Assembly: GCA_018242525.1 (NCBI GenBank)
Contig: JAFEBS010000008.1
Coordinates: 52,429 to 116,428, forward strand
Source: Planctomycetota bacterium
GTDB taxonomy: Bacteria; Planctomycetota; Planctomycetia; Planctomycetales; Planctomycetaceae
Reading direction: 5' to 3'
DNA length: 64,000 nt
Shown here: positions 8,986 to 18,274 of the stretch, piece by piece
Layout of the letters: the number at the start of each line of letters is the position of its first letter
Position numbering within the stretch: the stretch's first letter is position 1
Notes under the pieces: model-generated
What the model was told of the DNA's origin: nothing
The model's database searches: none
The model's input: the letters and a program-made list of their open reading frames with translations, nothing else
Program-made: the position numbers and the translations under genes

Positions 8986-11900
8986 TCAGCGGTCGCCGAG
9001 GGGGGCGGCGTCGGAGGCGTTTTTCGAGTCCGCGGGTTTGTCGTTCGGGTCCGGTTGTGCTGGCTTCTCGGCTGGGTTGTCGACGACGTTGCTGTCGATC
9101 GCTTTCCGCAGTTCACGGACAGTTTCCTTCGGCAGTTCGAGTTTCCAGCTCTTTTCGTCGGTCGTCACGGTGTGCGATAACCAATCGCCGTTCTCCTTCG
9201 GCCACACAGACTCGACGATAGAAGCCACACCGGATTCGACGCGTTGCAACTTCGCTTCGAACCGGTACTTCAGCCGGCCTGCCAGGAGGAACACAGACCG
9301 GTCATCGGCCGATGCGTCTTTTAAATCAAAAGACTGTCCATTCCCATTCTGGATAAGGGTTGCCTGCCCGGTATTGGGATCGAATGTGAGTTCTTGCGAA
9401 TTCGATGAGCCGGGCCACCAGTGTTTTCCATCGAGGACGGTTTCCCCGCTGTCGAACCGGCATTTGATCACGATCTTCGCGGTCCGCAAATCTTCGGGCA
9501 ACGGCGGCATCGTGATCAGCACCGGCACTTTTTTCCGTGGACCGGGGCAAATCACCGTGATCTCCCGCGGCTTTTCATCGCGGATCAGAATCGATTGCGT
9601 ACAGACCTGATCGTTGGCGGTCACGGTCAATTCGTACCGATCCGGTGACAGCGATTGAAAACAGAACCGGCGCTTGTCCCGCGGTCCTGCCGAATCGGCG
9701 ACTTCGGTGCTGCCGTTTCCATAGGCAATATAGACGTTGGCAACCTGTGCCGGCGGACCGTCGGCGGTTTCCTGGACGCATTTCACCGTCAAAGTCGGCG
9801 GGACCTTGTTTTCCATCGGCATCACTTCGGGAGAATTGCGAGTCTGTGCCGGTTTCCCCGCTGCCAACGATTCATCTTCCTGCAGCCGCTTTCGAATCTC
9901 AGCGATCAGCTCTTTCGGGAACTCGACATTCCACGTCTTTTGATCCTGTTTCAGGTTGACCACCAATGCTGAAGCGTCCGGCCAGGAAATTGACGTGAGC
10001 CACGTATCGACATCGACCCGGTATCGGATGGAAATTGGACCATTCGGCAGGAAGACGGTCCGGTCTTCCGCAGGCGTACTTTTCAAATTGACTTGATTTC
10101 GACCGTCGTAAAGGAGAGTCGCTTTTCCTGTTTGCGGGTCGAAACTGACCCGCTGCTCCTCGTCTGGCAGGGTCCATTCGCCGTCGGCAGTTTGCACCGG
10201 GCCAGGTACCAGATTCACCGAAACCTCGCAGCCCGCCCGCACCAGATCCTCAGGGAGCGGCGGAGCCGAGATCAGCACGGGAATCCGTTTCCTCAACGGC
10301 GGGCACACGATGGTGATTTCCCGCGGCTGTTCATCGCGAATGGTGATGTACTGTTGGTGTTGTTGACGATCCGGCAGCCAGGCATTCAGTTCGTAGCGGT
10401 CCGGGTCCCACTTTTCTCGGGAAATCCAACGGCCATTGGAGGGTTCGACTTTCCAGAATCTGTTGTGGCGCGATTTGCCCTGGGAATTCAAGAACGTGAT
10501 CGCACCGACGTCGGCTGGCGGACCGTCGGACTTTTCTTGGATGAAATTCAGCGTGAGTGTCGGCGGATCGGCCGCTTTCGAGGTCGCTTGCTCATCGGCC
10601 GTGGGAACCGGCACCCGTTTCTGATTTGGGTCTTGGAGTTCGTTTTCCAGAGGGACACCAGGAACCTGCTGGCGGACAGCGTCAACCGTTTTTAATCTCT
10701 TCAAGCTTTGCCGCGCATTGTCGAGGAATTCTTCCGGCCAGGCAAATTCCCAGCGGTTTTCGCCGCGTTCTACGGTTTTAATCAGTTTCTGGACGGAAGG
10801 CTGCGGGGAGGATTGCGCATCAGAGACGTACGCGCCGTCACCTTCTTCCGTCGGCACTTCGAGCGAGATGAGAAAGCGAACGCTGACCGGGCCCGTTTTC
10901 ACGAACATCACGCAGTCTTCCGGTTTTGTGTCGCGCAAATCGATCGCAGGGGAAGGGATTCCTTTTGACGTCCAGAGAGAAATCGGTCGACCGGTCCTGG
11001 GATCCACCAGCAGATCATGTGTCGTTCGTTTTCTGGATGAGTCCGGGGCGAACGAGGGCATCAAATCATCCGGATGGTCATAAACAGGAACGGGAGTCGA
11101 ACCGGGCGGATTTTGGGATGGCGATTCCCAGGCGATACCCTCCACGACGACCGGTTGCTCTTCGAGCATGCAGTCCACCCGGCTGGCCCACTCTTGGAGA
11201 TCTGCCGGCAACGGGGGCAGCGTGACCAGCACCGTTGCCGTCTCTCTTGGCCCGGGGCAGATGATCGTCAGTTCCTGCGGTTTTTCATCGCGGATCAAGA
11301 CCGGTCGCCGGCAATTCTGGCCGTCGGTGAGCGTGACATGGAACTCGTAACGGCCCGGTTGCAGTGATCGGAAGGAGATCTGATCCTTGACGTCTTCCAT
11401 CACAATGGATTCTTCCGTACTGCCGTCCGGATGACGCACGGTCGCCGGGTGGGGCACTCGCCGCAGGTTGGAAGCGTGCTCAATGCTGGTGCCGTTGCTG
11501 TCCCTCAGAGACGCCTGTTGGGGATTGACCACCGGTCCGTCCGCTCTGCCCTGGACGAATTTCACGGTCAAATTCGGCGGACCACCGGTTTCAGGCGAAA
11601 TTGGATCCGGATCAAATGGCGGTACACCATTAAACACGGGTTCCATCGAGTCAGGCGCAATGGGTGGATTCGGCCTGACGCTTGAGCCCGGCGTGGCGAA
11701 ATCACTGGGATTGGATGGAACTGGTCCCTGGCCGTCTGTTTGGACACGCAGATGGTTCAGTGCCACCGTCAACTGCTCTCGTTGACTCGCGTCTTCCTGC
11801 CGCGCGGTTCGCATTTCCGTCAGGATTTGCGACTGCTGCCAGAACACGGCCCCGGCGAACACCGCCGCGGTCAGCGACACCACCCATTGCAGTCCGGACA

Positions 11901-12147
11901 GAATCCGTTGTCCCATGATGCGACTCCACATCGCCTGCCACCAGAGGCGGCGGGCTAACTGACTGGGATCTCCAAACCGATCCAGCACGCGCTGCTCGGC
12001 CGTTGTCTTGTCGTGACCTGTCAACAACTCACGGTTGACCGCACAGTGCAAATGATCCCCCAACTCATCGGCGATGTCGTCCCGCAACGATGGTGGTTCG
12101 TCGTCGTGCGGAGGAGGCAAGTCGGCAAGGAGGTCGATGGGGGACAT
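8986..12147 (-). CDS. Membrane protein with three tandem beta-rich modules, partner of PadR
   Basis: A 1053-residue protein. Residues 1-75 resemble the helical permease-prefix segment seen in planctomycete proteins next to PadR regulators (SLRDDIADELGDHL ... RVLDRFGDPSQLARRLW). One transmembrane helix follows (about 85-103), then a short coiled coil (108-135). The rest has three related modules starting near residues 189, 527 and 784. Each opens with PTLTVKFVQ...ADGPP-like text and contains RYE(L/F)...IRDEKP(R/Q)E(I/L)T(I/V)(I/V)CP and PPLP(A/E)DL. They look like carboxypeptidase-regulatory-like beta domains, probably outside the membrane. The C-terminus is Pro/Asp/Lys-rich. It lies 131 bp downstream of the PadR gene on the same strand. 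Function unknown. Confidence 0.8.
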   Translation of the reverse strand: MSPIDLLADLPPPHDDEPPSLRDDIADELGDHLHCAVNRELLTGHDKTTAEQRVLDRFGDPSQLARRLWWQAMWSRIMGQRILSGLQWVVSLTAAVFAGAVFWQQSQILTEMRTARQEDASQREQLTVALNHLRVQTDGQGPVPSNPSDFATPGSSVRPNPPIAPDSMEPVFNGVPPFDPDPISPETGGPPNLTVKFVQGRADGPVVNPQQASLRDSNGTSIEHASNLRRVPHPATVRHPDGSTEESIVMEDVKDQISFRSLQPGRYEFHVTLTDGQNCRRPVLIRDEKPQELTIICPGPRETATVLVTLPPLPADLQEWASRVDCMLEEQPVVVEGIAWESPSQNPPGSTPVPVYDHPDDLMPSFAPDSSRKRTTHDLLVDPRTGRPISLWTSKGIPSPAIDLRDTKPEDCVMFVKTGPVSVRFLISLEVPTEEGDGAYVSDAQSSPQPSVQKLIKTVERGENRWEFAWPEEFLDNARQSLKRLKTVDAVRQQVPGVPLENELQDPNQKRVPVPTADEQATSKAADPPTLTLNFIQEKSDGPPADVGAITFLNSQGKSRHNRFWKVEPSNGRWISREKWDPDRYELNAWLPDRQQHQQYITIRDEQPREITIVCPPLRKRIPVLISAPPLPEDLVRAGCEVSVNLVPGPVQTADGEWTLPDEEQRVSFDPQTGKATLLYDGRNQVNLKSTPAEDRTVFLPNGPISIRYRVDVDTWLTSISWPDASALVVNLKQDQKTWNVEFPKELIAEIRKRLQEDESLAAGKPAQTRNSPEVMPMENKVPPTLTVKCVQETADGPPAQVANVYIAYGNGSTEVADSAGPRDKRRFCFQSLSPDRYELTVTANDQVCTQSILIRDEKPREITVICPGPRKKVPVLITMPPLPEDLRTAKIVIKCRFDSGETVLDGKHWWPGSSNSQELTFDPNTGQATLIQNGNGQSFDLKDASADDRSVFLLAGRLKYRFEAKLQRVESGVASIVESVWPKENGDWLSHTVTTDEKSWKLELPKETVRELRKAIDSNVVDNPAEKPAQPDPNDKPADSKNASDAAPLGDR

Positions 12148-12278
12148 GGTTTCAAAATCCCAGGCACGAAATCCGAATTCCGAACCGAATCTCGAAATTC
12201 AAGACAGCGACATTCACGAGTCGTTTCTGATTTATGATGGATGATTTCCTGCGATTGTCGAATTACAGATTTGACGTA

Positions 12279-12611
12279 TTATGGCGTTACCGACTGGGCT
12301 CCCAGCACTTTTTCCACGCCGCGGGCGAATTCGCGCCAGGCGGTCTTCTTGGAGTCGAGAGCTTTTTGGCCGGCGGAGGAGAGCTTGTAATACTTCCGAC
12401 GTCGACCTTCGACTTCCTGCCAGGAGGCGGTGAGGAGCTTCTGCTGCTCCAGCCGATGGAGGGCCGGATAGAGACTGCCTTCCTTCAAGTCGAAATAGCC
12501 GTTCGATTCGCTGGTGACGGTCTGCGCGATTTCGTAGCCGTAGGTGGAACCCTGCGAAATGACTTCCAGGATCAGCATCTCGACAGCGCCCCAGAGCAAG
12601 CGAGAATCCAT
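12279..12611 (-). CDS. PadR-family transcriptional regulator
   Basis: A 110-residue PadR-s1 type winged-helix protein. The family signature is clear: LLWGAVEMLILEVISQGSTYGYEIAQTV (helices 1-3), then FDLKEGSLYPALHRLEQQKLL and the wing GRRRKYYKLSSAGQKAL. ATG 12611 is chosen because GAAGG lies 7 bases upstream and the protein then begins at the usual PadR start; an in-frame ATG at 12641 is less likely. A well-formed promoter lies just upstream. Planctomycete PadR genes often precede a gene for a membrane protein they may control; here that is the 1053-residue protein downstream. Confidence 0.92.
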   Translation of the reverse strand: MDSRLLWGAVEMLILEVISQGSTYGYEIAQTVTSESNGYFDLKEGSLYPALHRLEQQKLLTASWQEVEGRRRKYYKLSSAGQKALDSKKTAWREFARGVEKVLGAQSVTP

Positions 12612-12651
12612 GATGATGCCTTCAAAGCCGATTGAATACATTGACCGCCTA

Positions 12652-12688
12652 GGCATGATAGCATAGACAGGTTAGGCATGGGCGTCAA
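12652..12688 (-). promoter_or_regulatory. Promoter of the padR-like gene with direct repeats
   Basis: Reading the minus strand, TTGACG (12683-12688) and TATGCT (12660-12665) are separated by exactly 17 bases. Two direct copies of CATGCCTA lie on either side of the -10 box (about 12673-12680 and 12650-12657), roughly two helical turns apart. They are candidates for PadR autoregulatory operators; this is inference. Confidence 0.6.
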
Positions 12689-12703
12689 GCGGAATAAATG
12701 GAG

Positions 12704-12801
12704 CCGTGGTAAAAGGAGTAAGGGGTCAGACCCTCTCCGGGCGGTCGATTTTCAAGGGAGATCGACTGCCCTCCAAAGGGTCAGACCCCTTTTTCCACGG
12801 G
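12704..12801. repeat. Palindromic element with GGGGTCAGACCC arms (family B, copy 1)
   Basis: Outer arms carrying AAGGGGTCAGACCCT (near 12719-12734) and AGGGTCAGACCCCTT (near 12777-12791) flank inner arms GGGCGGTCGATTTTC and GAGATCGACTGCCCT. It ends only a few bases past the stop of the alpha/beta hydrolase gene at 12805. A relative with the same core lies at 27404-27507. Confidence 0.8.
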
Positions 12802-12804
12802 TTG

Positions 12805-13737
12805 CTAGTGAGACTTGATGATGCCTGTCGTTTTCAACCAGGCCGTACACGGCTGTGGCCAGTCGGTGACGGGTTGTCCTTCGACATGGCGCAGGCCGTA
12901 ACCGTGACCGCCGGTTGCGTAGACGTGGACTTCAGCCGAGACTCCCACCTTTTTCAATTCGGTGGCCAACAGCAACGTGTTCAAGACGGTGACGTTGTCA
13001 TTGAAGGCATGCACAAAGAACATGGGCGGCGTTTCGCGGGTGACTTTGATTTCGTCGCGCAGTCTGGCTTCCTTGCCTTGTTCCATTCCGCCTGGATAGA
13101 TGAGCACGGCAAAGTCCGGACGGCACGAGACCTTGTCGATATCGTCCTGAGCCTCGTATTGACGTTGCTCGTGCAGAATCGACACCATTCCGGCAACCTG
13201 TCCACCCGCTGAAAACCCCAGCATGCCGATCCGCTGGGGATCCAGGCCCAGTTCGGCGGCCTTGCTGCGCACCAGGCTCATCGCCCGCTGGCCGTCCTGC
13301 ACGCCACTCAACCAGCGCTTGTCGGGATTGCGAAAGGGAACTCGATACTTCAGGACAATGCCGGTAATCCCGATCTCGTTCAACCACTCGGCAACTTCTG
13401 TCCCCTCCAGATCATAGGCCACGATGTAATGTCCGCCGCCGGGACAAATCACGACCGACGCGCCGGTGTCCTTTTCCTTCGACGGACGATAGACGGCCAA
13501 CTGCGGCGTCGAGACATTGCCCAGTTTGATGATCCGCCGCCCGGCGATCAGAACATCTGTGGGCTTGGTCAGATCTGATTCAGGGGGCAGTTCGGTGGTC
13601 TCTCCCGGTGGCTTCCCCGGCCAGACATCGATCGTCAATGGTTCGGCAGCACGGACCTGCGAGCCCAGTACGAAAACGACCAGGAATCCCCACGTCACGC
13701 CGGTTGATTGGATTGGGATACTCACGATGAAGCTCAC
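12805..13737 (-). CDS. Secreted alpha/beta hydrolase (esterase/lipase, BD-FAE-like)
   Basis: A 310-residue exported hydrolase. After a signal peptide (to about residue 31) the core has the oxyanion segment CPGGGHY, nucleophile Ser176 in GFSAGGQ, acid Asp247 in HAFNDNVT and His278 in GGHGYG, so the triad is complete. This arrangement fits planctomycete acetyl-xylan-esterase-like carboxylesterases. The start appears to be GTG 13737 (the next GTG, 12 bases on, is possible); neither has a strong ribosome binding site. It is the last of three closely spaced minus-strand genes starting at 17261. Confidence 0.88.
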   Translation of the reverse strand: MSFIVSIPIQSTGVTWGFLVVFVLGSQVRAAEPLTIDVWPGKPPGETTELPPESDLTKPTDVLIAGRRIIKLGNVSTPQLAVYRPSKEKDTGASVVICPGGGHYIVAYDLEGTEVAEWLNEIGITGIVLKYRVPFRNPDKRWLSGVQDGQRAMSLVRSKAAELGLDPQRIGMLGFSAGGQVAGMVSILHEQRQYEAQDDIDKVSCRPDFAVLIYPGGMEQGKEARLRDEIKVTRETPPMFFVHAFNDNVTVLNTLLLATELKKVGVSAEVHVYATGGHGYGLRHVEGQPVTDWPQPCTAWLKTTGIIKSH

Positions 13738-13784
13738 TTTCGCGGGATCAGCCAGGTCGCAACGGGATTTGTTTTAACGCTCAT

Positions 13785-16217
13785 TCATTTCGCGGGGCTT
13801 GGCTTCGGCAACAAACTCTCGATGCTCCGCAGTTTCGGGGTCTCGGTGGTCGTTTCCAGGAATTGGATCGTTTCCTCGACGGCTTTGACTTTGATCTGGC
13901 GCAGGTCGTCCGGGAAATCCTTTTCGTCGCGGAAGTACACGGCGAGTTCGCGCAATTCCGGAATGAATTCCCGGGCGTGGACTCCATAAGTCTTCAGCGC
14001 CTTCAGGATTTCCCCGGTTCGCTTTTCGCTGGCCCAGGGATCCTGAGTCCGTGCCAGCCGTACACAAAGTCGCATTCCTTCCTTGATCCGGTGCTTGGCG
14101 AGCAAATCCAGACCGGCCAGTCGAATGCCGGTGGCGTACATCTCGCCGCTGGGAGCGGGGACTTCCACGGCTTTGACGATGTCCGGCCAGAGTTGATCGA
14201 GTTCACTGTCGTTCAACTTGTTGTAGACCGATCCAATCTGGGACCGGACCAGTCCGTCATCGGTGGCGAGCAGTTGCCGAATCGCGGGGAGCAATAATGA
14301 ACGATCGACGTCTTCGATCGAATCTGCCAGCAATCCCCGCTGCGGCCCGGTATCAATATGGCCGCTCAGGAACAGTCCGATCCCCAGGTACCGCCGGGTT
14401 GTCTCGCGCGGGTCACCGGGCGTTCCAGCCAGCGTCAACTTCAAGAGCACGGGGACCGCCTTCCGGGCCGGCGCGCCGATCCCGGCCAGGGCATACGCGG
14501 CACGAATCTGCAGCCACTGATCGGCATGCGACAGTTGCTGGATCAGAGCGTCCACGGCCGGTGCTGCATCCTTTCCCATCAATTCCAGGGTCTGGCAGGC
14601 GCCGTATCGGGCGTTGAGATCCGCGTCGCTCAGCAAAGCAATCAGTTGCGGGACAACTTCCGCCCGCTTCAACGCTAGTCCCTTCGCCGCTCGATAACGG
14701 ACAGTAGGGGACCAACTGGTGACGCGTTTCAACAATTCTGCGGCAGTCTTGTCGACGTAGCAGTCATGTTCATGTCGGGGCGAGAAATTGCGACCATCGT
14801 CGATCACCGCCTGGACGGCGACTTCGGTCAGTTGATTCTCAGGTTTCGATCCACGGCCCGTGATGTAGAGTTTTTTTAACGGGATCGATGCCATCAGCAG
14901 CAGCGGGCCGGTCATATCCCAGTTGTCATAGGAATCATCCGCTCCGGCACCACCCTGATAGCGAAAGCCGCCATCCCACGTCCGGCCCAGGTCGAAGAAC
15001 CAGGACTGTTCGCGCAGATGGGCGGCCACGGCGCTGTTACCCAGTCGGGCGACTCCCAATGGTCCCCAGACGTACCCGAAATAGTTGCCCGTATGCCCCA
15101 TCTCACGCTCGGCGTAGGATGCGGTCGACATCTGGGCGAAGAATCGCGCGACGGCATCGTCACCGAGTAAATCAAAGGCGATGGCAGCCAGGGCATTCTT
15201 GCCATTGTTGTCGTGCAGAAAGTAGTACGGCGCATGATCGCCGTAGGGGATGCTTCCCTTGCCGGAGTAGAACGCAAAGAAGCGACGGGATTTCGCCACC
15301 GCCTGGTCGACCGTGGCATCCTTCAAGCCGCACTTCTGGGCCAGGATCAAAGACAACCAGCAGGGCAACCCGGCCGAGTTGACAGCCCCGTAACCCCCCA
15401 GGGCTCCCTGGTACTGTTCCAGCGACATCCCGTGTCCCCAGGTCCCCACGGCGCTTTGCCCCTGGGCAATCCGAGTGGAGAATTCACGGATGGCGGGCAA
15501 CACGGACTCGTCGCCGGTCGCCAGATAGTATTCCGTCAGGAACAGGTTTGAATGACCCCACGACCAACTGAACATCCCGGGCTGAAGTTTCAGTTTCAGC
15601 GACGGCGGACCGACCCGATGTGCGAGCGACTTGATCTGCGGCAGAAACTCGTCCCGCCCCGTGGCCAGCAGGCCCAGGGCATTCATCTGGCCTTCAATGG
15701 TGTCAGGCAGTTCCTTGCCCCTCAGGTGGAGACAGGCCTGGTCGACAATCTGCTTCGACTTGGGGCAATCCAGGGGAGAATTGGGTCCGTACGTGCCCAT
15801 CACTTTTAATGGCACGGTCACATTCTCGGTGATCCCCTGCCGCCACCGGACCAGGGTCAACTGTCCGCGATTCTCGGTTTTTTCGGCCGCGGTGATGGCG
15901 GTTCCCAGCGCACGGCGCGCGTCGCTGGTGAATTTCTCGCCGTTCAGACCGACGATCACATCACCCACGGCCAGCACTCCGTCCGCCGGGGAGCCTTTGT
16001 TCACGGTGGTGATCAGAATCTGCCGGGCTTCGGTCGTTTCCAGGTTCCAACCCCAGATCCAACCCCGGGCGCCTGTCGGGCCCAATGTCCAGTCGTGGTG
16101 CTGATCCTTGACACCACCGGCTGTCAGATCAGGGACCGGTGGCGGGGCTGCCACGCTCACCCGCGTGCAGACAATCGCGAGTGCGACGACGGCGATCCAT
16201 TTGAGATTGGATGTCAT
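13785..16217 (-). CDS. Secreted PDZ and HEAT-repeat protein (DUF6288-like)
   Basis: An 810-residue exported protein. After the signal peptide (residues 1-24) there is a PDZ domain at about 40-120 (ARQILITTVNKGSPADGVLAVGDVIVGLNG), a middle alpha/alpha-toroid-like part with GHSN, GTWGHGMS and GYVWGPLG motifs (about 200-450), and C-terminal HEAT repeats (about 510-650: LLKRVTSWSPTVRYRAAKGL, LIALLSDADLNARYGACQTLELMG, LIQQLSHADQWLQIRAAYALAGIG). From memory this matches planctomycete DUF6288 proteins. ATG 16217 gives the signal peptide and follows GGAACGG. It is 47 bp upstream of the hydrolase gene ending at 12805. No enzymatic motif recognised. Confidence 0.82.
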   Translation of the reverse strand: MTSNLKWIAVVALAIVCTRVSVAAPPPVPDLTAGGVKDQHHDWTLGPTGARGWIWGWNLETTEARQILITTVNKGSPADGVLAVGDVIVGLNGEKFTSDARRALGTAITAAEKTENRGQLTLVRWRQGITENVTVPLKVMGTYGPNSPLDCPKSKQIVDQACLHLRGKELPDTIEGQMNALGLLATGRDEFLPQIKSLAHRVGPPSLKLKLQPGMFSWSWGHSNLFLTEYYLATGDESVLPAIREFSTRIAQGQSAVGTWGHGMSLEQYQGALGGYGAVNSAGLPCWLSLILAQKCGLKDATVDQAVAKSRRFFAFYSGKGSIPYGDHAPYYFLHDNNGKNALAAIAFDLLGDDAVARFFAQMSTASYAEREMGHTGNYFGYVWGPLGVARLGNSAVAAHLREQSWFFDLGRTWDGGFRYQGGAGADDSYDNWDMTGPLLLMASIPLKKLYITGRGSKPENQLTEVAVQAVIDDGRNFSPRHEHDCYVDKTAAELLKRVTSWSPTVRYRAAKGLALKRAEVVPQLIALLSDADLNARYGACQTLELMGKDAAPAVDALIQQLSHADQWLQIRAAYALAGIGAPARKAVPVLLKLTLAGTPGDPRETTRRYLGIGLFLSGHIDTGPQRGLLADSIEDVDRSLLLPAIRQLLATDDGLVRSQIGSVYNKLNDSELDQLWPDIVKAVEVPAPSGEMYATGIRLAGLDLLAKHRIKEGMRLCVRLARTQDPWASEKRTGEILKALKTYGVHAREFIPELRELAVYFRDEKDFPDDLRQIKVKAVEETIQFLETTTETPKLRSIESLLPKPSPAK

Positions 16218-16292
16218 AGAATCCGTTCCATGCTGATGAATCCATGAGGGCAGCGCGGGTTTGCCCAACAAAGGGGGCTGACCGGACTGACC

Positions 16293-17261
16293 CTAATCCA
16301 GCAGCTTGCTCTTGCGATCACGCCACTCGCTCTTGTTCTTCTTGACATGTTCGACGAGGAAATTGAACAAGCGTTGTTCCGTCTTCAGGCCCCTGGCCAG
16401 CAGGTCGGTTCCGCGCAATTTGGAATCGTCGTGTTCCAGATATACGTGCTCATAGCCTTCTTTTTTTGGGGCGAGCACTTCGTGCATCTTTTTGGCGGCG
16501 GAAAAATCCGAGTTGTTCTTGCTACCCACGCTGATCAGGAACGGGATCTTCAAGTTTCGCAGGATCGCCAGCGACTTGGTGGTCAGCAATCCGGGCGCAT
16601 TCCCTTCCGGCGACAAGAGTGCCACAGCTTGCACGTCCTGACCGCGGGGCGTTCGTTGCGCCAGAGTCGGGGCGTCGTCATAGGGAGTCTTTTCCCAATC
16701 GAGATCGGCGAAGGCAATCGCCACGGGAGCACTCATGTCAGCCGCGACGATCCCCAGCTTGTTCATATTCAACTGCTTGTTCTGATTTTCCTCGTAGAGA
16801 AACTTCTTGACCGCCTCCAGGTCGCCGCCAACCATTCCCAGGTACTCGGCCCGCTTCGGGCCACTGTCGGATTTCTTGGAACTGCCGGTGCTTGTCCCCA
16901 CACCGTCACCACCGGAACTTTCGCCATGTCCACGCAGGTCGACCGTGATGACTGCAAAATCAACTTTCTGCAGCCGTTCGGCAAACGACTTCCAGACCAG
17001 GCGATTGCCCCCCTTGCCGTGCAACAGGATGACAACAGGTGCCTCCTGGCCAGCCGCCGACTTGAAATAGGTGATCTTGATGTCTTGATTGTCTTTCGTC
17101 GTCAGTGTTATGTCGGTCGCAGTCGGCATGGTGGGGGCCTGCCCCCAGGCCGACGACCAGCAAGACAACGAGGTTGTCAGGGCGAACAATGCCATGTGGC
17201 ACCAGCGATTCCATCGAATCGGCTGGGATGCGTTCAGTTTAGAGGACAGATACGGCCGCAT
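16293..17261 (-). CDS. Alpha/beta hydrolase-fold protein with altered nucleophile
   Basis: A 322-residue exported protein: signal peptide to about residue 41 (SSAWGQA), then an alpha/beta hydrolase core with VILLHGKGGN and ITVDLRGHGESSG. Where the family has G-H-S-M-G the protein has LGIVAADMSAP, so Asp175 replaces the nucleophile Ser and Ala/Ser replace the glycines. It may therefore be a non-hydrolytic member or use different chemistry. A lysine-rich tail ends the protein. ATG 17261 follows GGAGA by 7 bases. It is first in a run of three exported-protein genes and has a good promoter at 17362-17390. Confidence 0.82.
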   Translation of the reverse strand: MRPYLSSKLNASQPIRWNRWCHMALFALTTSLSCWSSAWGQAPTMPTATDITLTTKDNQDIKITYFKSAAGQEAPVVILLHGKGGNRLVWKSFAERLQKVDFAVITVDLRGHGESSGGDGVGTSTGSSKKSDSGPKRAEYLGMVGGDLEAVKKFLYEENQNKQLNMNKLGIVAADMSAPVAIAFADLDWEKTPYDDAPTLAQRTPRGQDVQAVALLSPEGNAPGLLTTKSLAILRNLKIPFLISVGSKNNSDFSAAKKMHEVLAPKKEGYEHVYLEHDDSKLRGTDLLARGLKTEQRLFNFLVEHVKKNKSEWRDRKSKLLD

Positions 17262-17361
17262 GGGATTTCTCCAGATGACCATCAGCGAGCAGAGAAAGGT
17301 ACACAAATCAGGCAGACCTGATAGCTTCGCACATGGATTGACGCCCTGTCGAGGCACTGTC

Positions 17362-17390
17362 AGTGTAGAGGTGAAAAAAACACCGGTCAA
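17362..17390 (-). promoter_or_regulatory. Sigma-70-type promoter for the 17261-12805 operon
   Basis: On the minus strand TTGACC (17385-17390) and TACACT (17362-17367) are 17 bases apart. Transcription would start near 17355, about 95 bases before ATG 17261. Divergent to the SAM hydrolase gene at 17459. Confidence 0.55.
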
Positions 17391-17458
17391 TTCGCCTTGG
17401 GCTCCAGCTTCGTAAAATGGGGCGAGTTGTCCAATTCCACAGATCGTGAGTTCTGCAG

Positions 17459-18274
17459 ATGACTCGCCCGTGTATTACGCTGCTGACCGACTTTGGGTTG
17501 GACGATTCCTATGTCGGCCAGATGAAGGGTGTCATCACCACCATCAATCCAGACGCGATTGTGATTGATTTGACACATGACATCCGGCCGCAACACGTTC
17601 TGCAGGCGGCGATCACGCTCGCCGATTCCCTGGACGCGTTTCCTGCAGGAACAATCCACGTCGTGGTCGTCGATCCTGGTGTTGGCAGTTCCCGGCGGGC
17701 GATTGGGGCGGAAGTCGGCTCACAGAAATTCGTTTGTCCCGACAATGGCCTGTTGTCACTGATTTTGCGCCATGAACCAGTGATTCGCGCCGTACAGCTC
17801 GATGTTCCCCAGTGGTGGCGATCGGGCATGTCGTCAACATTTCACGGTCGCGATCTGTTCGCTCCGGTGGCGGCCGCGTGGAGCCTGGGAAGGGATCTGT
17901 CCGAATTCGGTTCGGCAATCACACGGCCACTGATCGAGTTGCCGATTCCCGAACCAGTGGTTCGACCGACTGGCATCTCAGGGACTCGCGAAATTGAGGG
18001 TCATGTCATAACGATCGATCATTTTGGCAACCTGATCACAAACGTCTCGCGAAATCTGCTTCCCGCAGACGCTGGCGGCGTTGAAATCGCATTCCAGAAC
18101 ACTGCTGTGCCGATTTCCAATTGTTATGCCGATGGCCGCGCTGGAGATGTCGTGGCTTTATTCGGCAGCACCCGTCGGTTGGAACTGGCGGTCGTGAATG
18201 GGAACGCGGCTGAACAGCTCAGTGCTGGCTTGGGGGAACCCGTGGCGATTCGGTGGAAGGAAGTGGACTGTTGA
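17459..18274 (+). CDS. S-adenosyl-L-methionine hydrolase (SAM hydroxide adenosyltransferase, DUF62)
   Basis: A 271-residue protein of the fluorinase/duf62 fold. The N-terminal domain starts ITLLTDFGLDDSYVGQMKGV and contains NPDAIVIDLTHDI, VVVVDPGVGSSRRAI and FVCPDNGLLS, and the C-terminal barrel carries HVITIDHFGNLITNV. The expected Asp-Arg-His set for activating water (DPGVG...R, TFHGRD) is visible. Known members split SAM into adenosine and methionine. ATG 17459 directly follows a short leader with a TAAAAT box. Its TGA stop overlaps the TTG start of bioD (TTGA), suggesting translational coupling. Confidence 0.93.
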   Translation: MTRPCITLLTDFGLDDSYVGQMKGVITTINPDAIVIDLTHDIRPQHVLQAAITLADSLDAFPAGTIHVVVVDPGVGSSRRAIGAEVGSQKFVCPDNGLLSLILRHEPVIRAVQLDVPQWWRSGMSSTFHGRDLFAPVAAAWSLGRDLSEFGSAITRPLIELPIPEPVVRPTGISGTREIEGHVITIDHFGNLITNVSRNLLPADAGGVEIAFQNTAVPISNCYADGRAGDVVALFGSTRRLELAVVNGNAAEQLSAGLGEPVAIRWKEVDC

